From JACMQW01 sp964536965 (GTDB lineage Bacteria; Bdellovibrionota; UBA1018), in NCBI GenBank assembly GCA_964536965.1, contig CAZIAL010000009.1:1-64000 (forward strand): 64,000 bases of DNA, in the 5' to 3' direction. The notes below the pieces were generated by a model, which was not told the origin of the DNA, searched no databases, and worked only from the letters and a program-made list of their open reading frames with translations. Of the stretch, positions 62,257 to 64,000 are shown one piece after another (position 1 is the first letter of the stretch; every line of letters starts with the position of its first letter). The translations under genes were made by a program, and so were the position numbers.

Positions 62257-64000
62257 ATGATTTTTAAGAGATTCGGCGCCTTTTCGACCCTTTTGGTTCT
62301 GACCACGTCTCTCTCGGCATGTCGCGACGTCGCGCAGGATCCGAGCTGTACGAAGGCGCCGATGCAGATCTCCGAATCGGAAGCGCTCATTTCGATTCTC
62401 GGCACGAACGACATGCACGGATCCATCCAGCCGAAGTCGATGAAGACCGCGGATGGAAAAACCGAACTCGTCGGCGGGATGGCTTTCTGGGCGGGTGCCG
62501 CGAAGGCGGTTCGCGAAGGGGTCGAGAAGAGTTACGGCAAGCGGGGGGGCGTTCTCGTGCTCGATGGAGGGGACCAGTTCCAGGGAACGCTTCTTTCGAA
62601 CTATTCCGAGGGCGAACTCTTCTTCTCCCTCATGAACGATGTCGGGTACGATGCGGTCGTTCCGGGTAACCATGACTATGATTTCGGCCCGGCCGGGTGG
62701 CTCATCGACCAGGTGACTTCGGATTCGGCCGATCAGGACCCTCGCGGCGTAATCAAGAAACTCGCCGCATCGGCCAAGTTTCCGCTTCTATCGGCGAATA
62801 CCTATCTTCGCCCGTCGCTGAAGACGATCGAGGGCAAGACCGCCGAGACTGCGTCTTTCGGATGCGCATCGAACGATCTCATCGACTGGTCGCGTGCCGA
62901 ACGCCCGGAATTTCTGAAGCCCTACCTCATTAAAGAAGTCGCGGGAGTGCGCGTCGCGATCATCGGCTTGGACAATCCCGCTACCGCCGCCTCGACGACG
63001 GCCGCGAACGTGACCGATCTTTGCTTTCGGGAGAGCGCGGAAGAATACAAGGCCATTCGCGAGGAACTCGAGGGAAAGGCCGATCTTTTCGTGATCACGA
63101 TCCACGACGGGGACATCAACCAGGATAAAAATCTCTCCGAGCTTCTCGATAAACTTCTCGCCTGGCGTTCGGACGCGGTGGACGCCATTGTCGGCGGTCA
63201 TACGCATTCGATCAACCAGGTCCAGAAGGATGGTGTCTACGGGATCCAGTCCGGAGCGAACGGAGAACGTTTCGGCCGGATCGATCTCGTCGTCGATCTG
63301 AAGACCAGGAAAGTAAAACGCGAGAAGACGCGCGTCGCGGCCGGGGCCCGTCTTCTCCAGAACGCCTGCGATCCGAAGATCGATGCGTTTTGCGATCACG
63401 CACTCGGCGCGCCGGCCGAAGCGCGTCCGACTTACGACTGTAAGCCAATCGTCGACTCGACGGACGTCCTCGCCAAGATCGATCAGGCCCAACAGGCGAT
63501 CGCTCCCATGGCGAAACTTTCGCTTGGTTTCGCCGATGCGCCGATAAAACGGCATCGCGATAACGAGAGCCCGCTTCTGAATTTCCTTACCGACGCTTTT
63601 CGCCGCGGATCCGGAGCGGACATCGCCATGGTGAATACCGGCGGAATCCGTACGGACATCGACGCGGGGGAGTTTCGGTATGAAAACCTCTACCAGATTT
63701 CGCCTTTCAACAACCGCGCGGTCATCCTTTCGCCGATGACCGTACCGACGCTTCTTAAAATTTTCGAACGTTCCGCGCGTTCCTGCGGAAAGTATGGCGC
63801 GGTACTCGGTTCGGGAGTGCGCGTGGTCTATCGTCGCGGTGACTGCAAAAGCGCCGTCGACGGAATGGATCCGAACGCGGAGGTCGTCACGATGGAGCTG
63901 CTCGACGGCACCCTGCTTTACGATGCGCGCGATCCCGCGAATATCAAGATCTCCGATCGGACGATTCGAATGGCGACGCTCGACTTCCTCGAAGCGGGCG
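62257..64000 (+). CDS. Lipoprotein 5'-nucleotidase/UshA-like metallophosphoesterase (3' end cut)
   Basis: The gene runs off the window, so at least 581 residues. A lipoprotein signal ends at the lipobox LSAC (Cys22). The calcineurin-like half shows the four metal blocks ILGTNDMHG, LDGGDQFQG, PGNHDYDFG and GGHTHS. The 5'-nucleotidase C-terminal domain begins around NTGGIRTDI and SPFNNRAV. Such enzymes dephosphorylate nucleotides or cleave UDP-sugars at the cell surface, salvaging nucleosides. For a predator or scavenger this would process released nucleotides; that role is inference. Confidence 0.9.
   Translation, partial: MIFKRFGAFSTLLVLTTSLSACRDVAQDPSCTKAPMQISESEALISILGTNDMHGSIQPKSMKTADGKTELVGGMAFWAGAAKAVREGVEKSYGKRGGVLVLDGGDQFQGTLLSNYSEGELFFSLMNDVGYDAVVPGNHDYDFGPAGWLIDQVTSDSADQDPRGVIKKLAASAKFPLLSANTYLRPSLKTIEGKTAETASFGCASNDLIDWSRAERPEFLKPYLIKEVAGVRVAIIGLDNPATAASTTAANVTDLCFRESAEEYKAIREELEGKADLFVITIHDGDINQDKNLSELLDKLLAWRSDAVDAIVGGHTHSINQVQKDGVYGIQSGANGERFGRIDLVVDLKTRKVKREKTRVAAGARLLQNACDPKIDAFCDHALGAPAEARPTYDCKPIVDSTDVLAKIDQAQQAIAPMAKLSLGFADAPIKRHRDNESPLLNFLTDAFRRGSGADIAMVNTGGIRTDIDAGEFRYENLYQISPFNNRAVILSPMTVPTLLKIFERSARSCGKYGAVLGSGVRVVYRRGDCKSAVDGMDPNAEVVTMELLDGTLLYDARDPANIKISDRTIRMATLDFLEAG

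Overview
The window is a gene-dense stretch (about 57 protein genes, no rRNA, no recognisable tRNA, no insertion sequence, no CRISPR) of a GC-rich Gram-negative chromosome. Gene content (LolA, an LptF/G-type permease, RodZ-like protein, PilF/PilW-like TPR lipoprotein, MotAB, PPDK, two-subunit transketolase, a eukaryote-type glycyl-tRNA synthetase) together with many exported hydrolases suggests the Bdellovibrionota/Oligoflexia group. That assignment is inference from gene content only.

Layout. 0-8.4 kb: an exported alpha/beta hydrolase, then a leftward, tightly overlapping run small membrane protein-lepA-lepB-pyrB-pyrC-carA-unknown. 8.4-13.5 kb: a TrmA/RlmD-type RNA methyltransferase, two exported proteins, and a TPR lipoprotein/RodZ-like pair. 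13.55-13.82 kb: a gene-free stretch with clustered DnaA-box sequences. 13.8-25.3 kb: LptF/G permease, sugar-phosphate transferase, pepA, asnS, trmL, a GT-C-like glycosyltransferase, a cyclic-nucleotide-binding protein, Mpo1-like and YdjM-like membrane proteins, an MDR dehydrogenase and split transketolase. 25.5-37.4 kb: an MFS exporter and thioredoxin-like protein, the leftward operon unknown-yajQ-rimO-rhodanese-queG behind a near-consensus promoter, lolA, smc and a ketopantoate-reductase-like gene. 37.4-44.3 kb: a papain-like exported protein, a 625-base gene-free stretch that looks like a structured RNA, an outer-membrane barrel, ppdK and glyS. 44.3-49.5 kb: an A+T-richer island with a three-gene cassette of exported proteins (lysozyme-like, unknown, CHAT/caspase-like). 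49.6-64 kb: MsbA-type ABC exporter, a GalE-GmhB fusion, recO, a lysozyme-like protein, an AEC transporter, motAB with an unusual MotB, two exported probable peptidases, and a lipoprotein 5'-nucleotidase cut by the window end.

How it fits together. Housekeeping translation, pyrimidine and envelope genes are interleaved with an unusually large set of secreted enzymes acting on peptidoglycan, protein or nucleotides. The points most worth a second look are the LepB homologue lacking its catalytic serine, the CHAT-like/lysozyme-like cassette, the candidate ncRNA at 38.6-39.1 kb, the DnaA-box cluster, the divergent MotB and the GalE-GmhB fusion. All calls come from reading the sequence; no database search was run.
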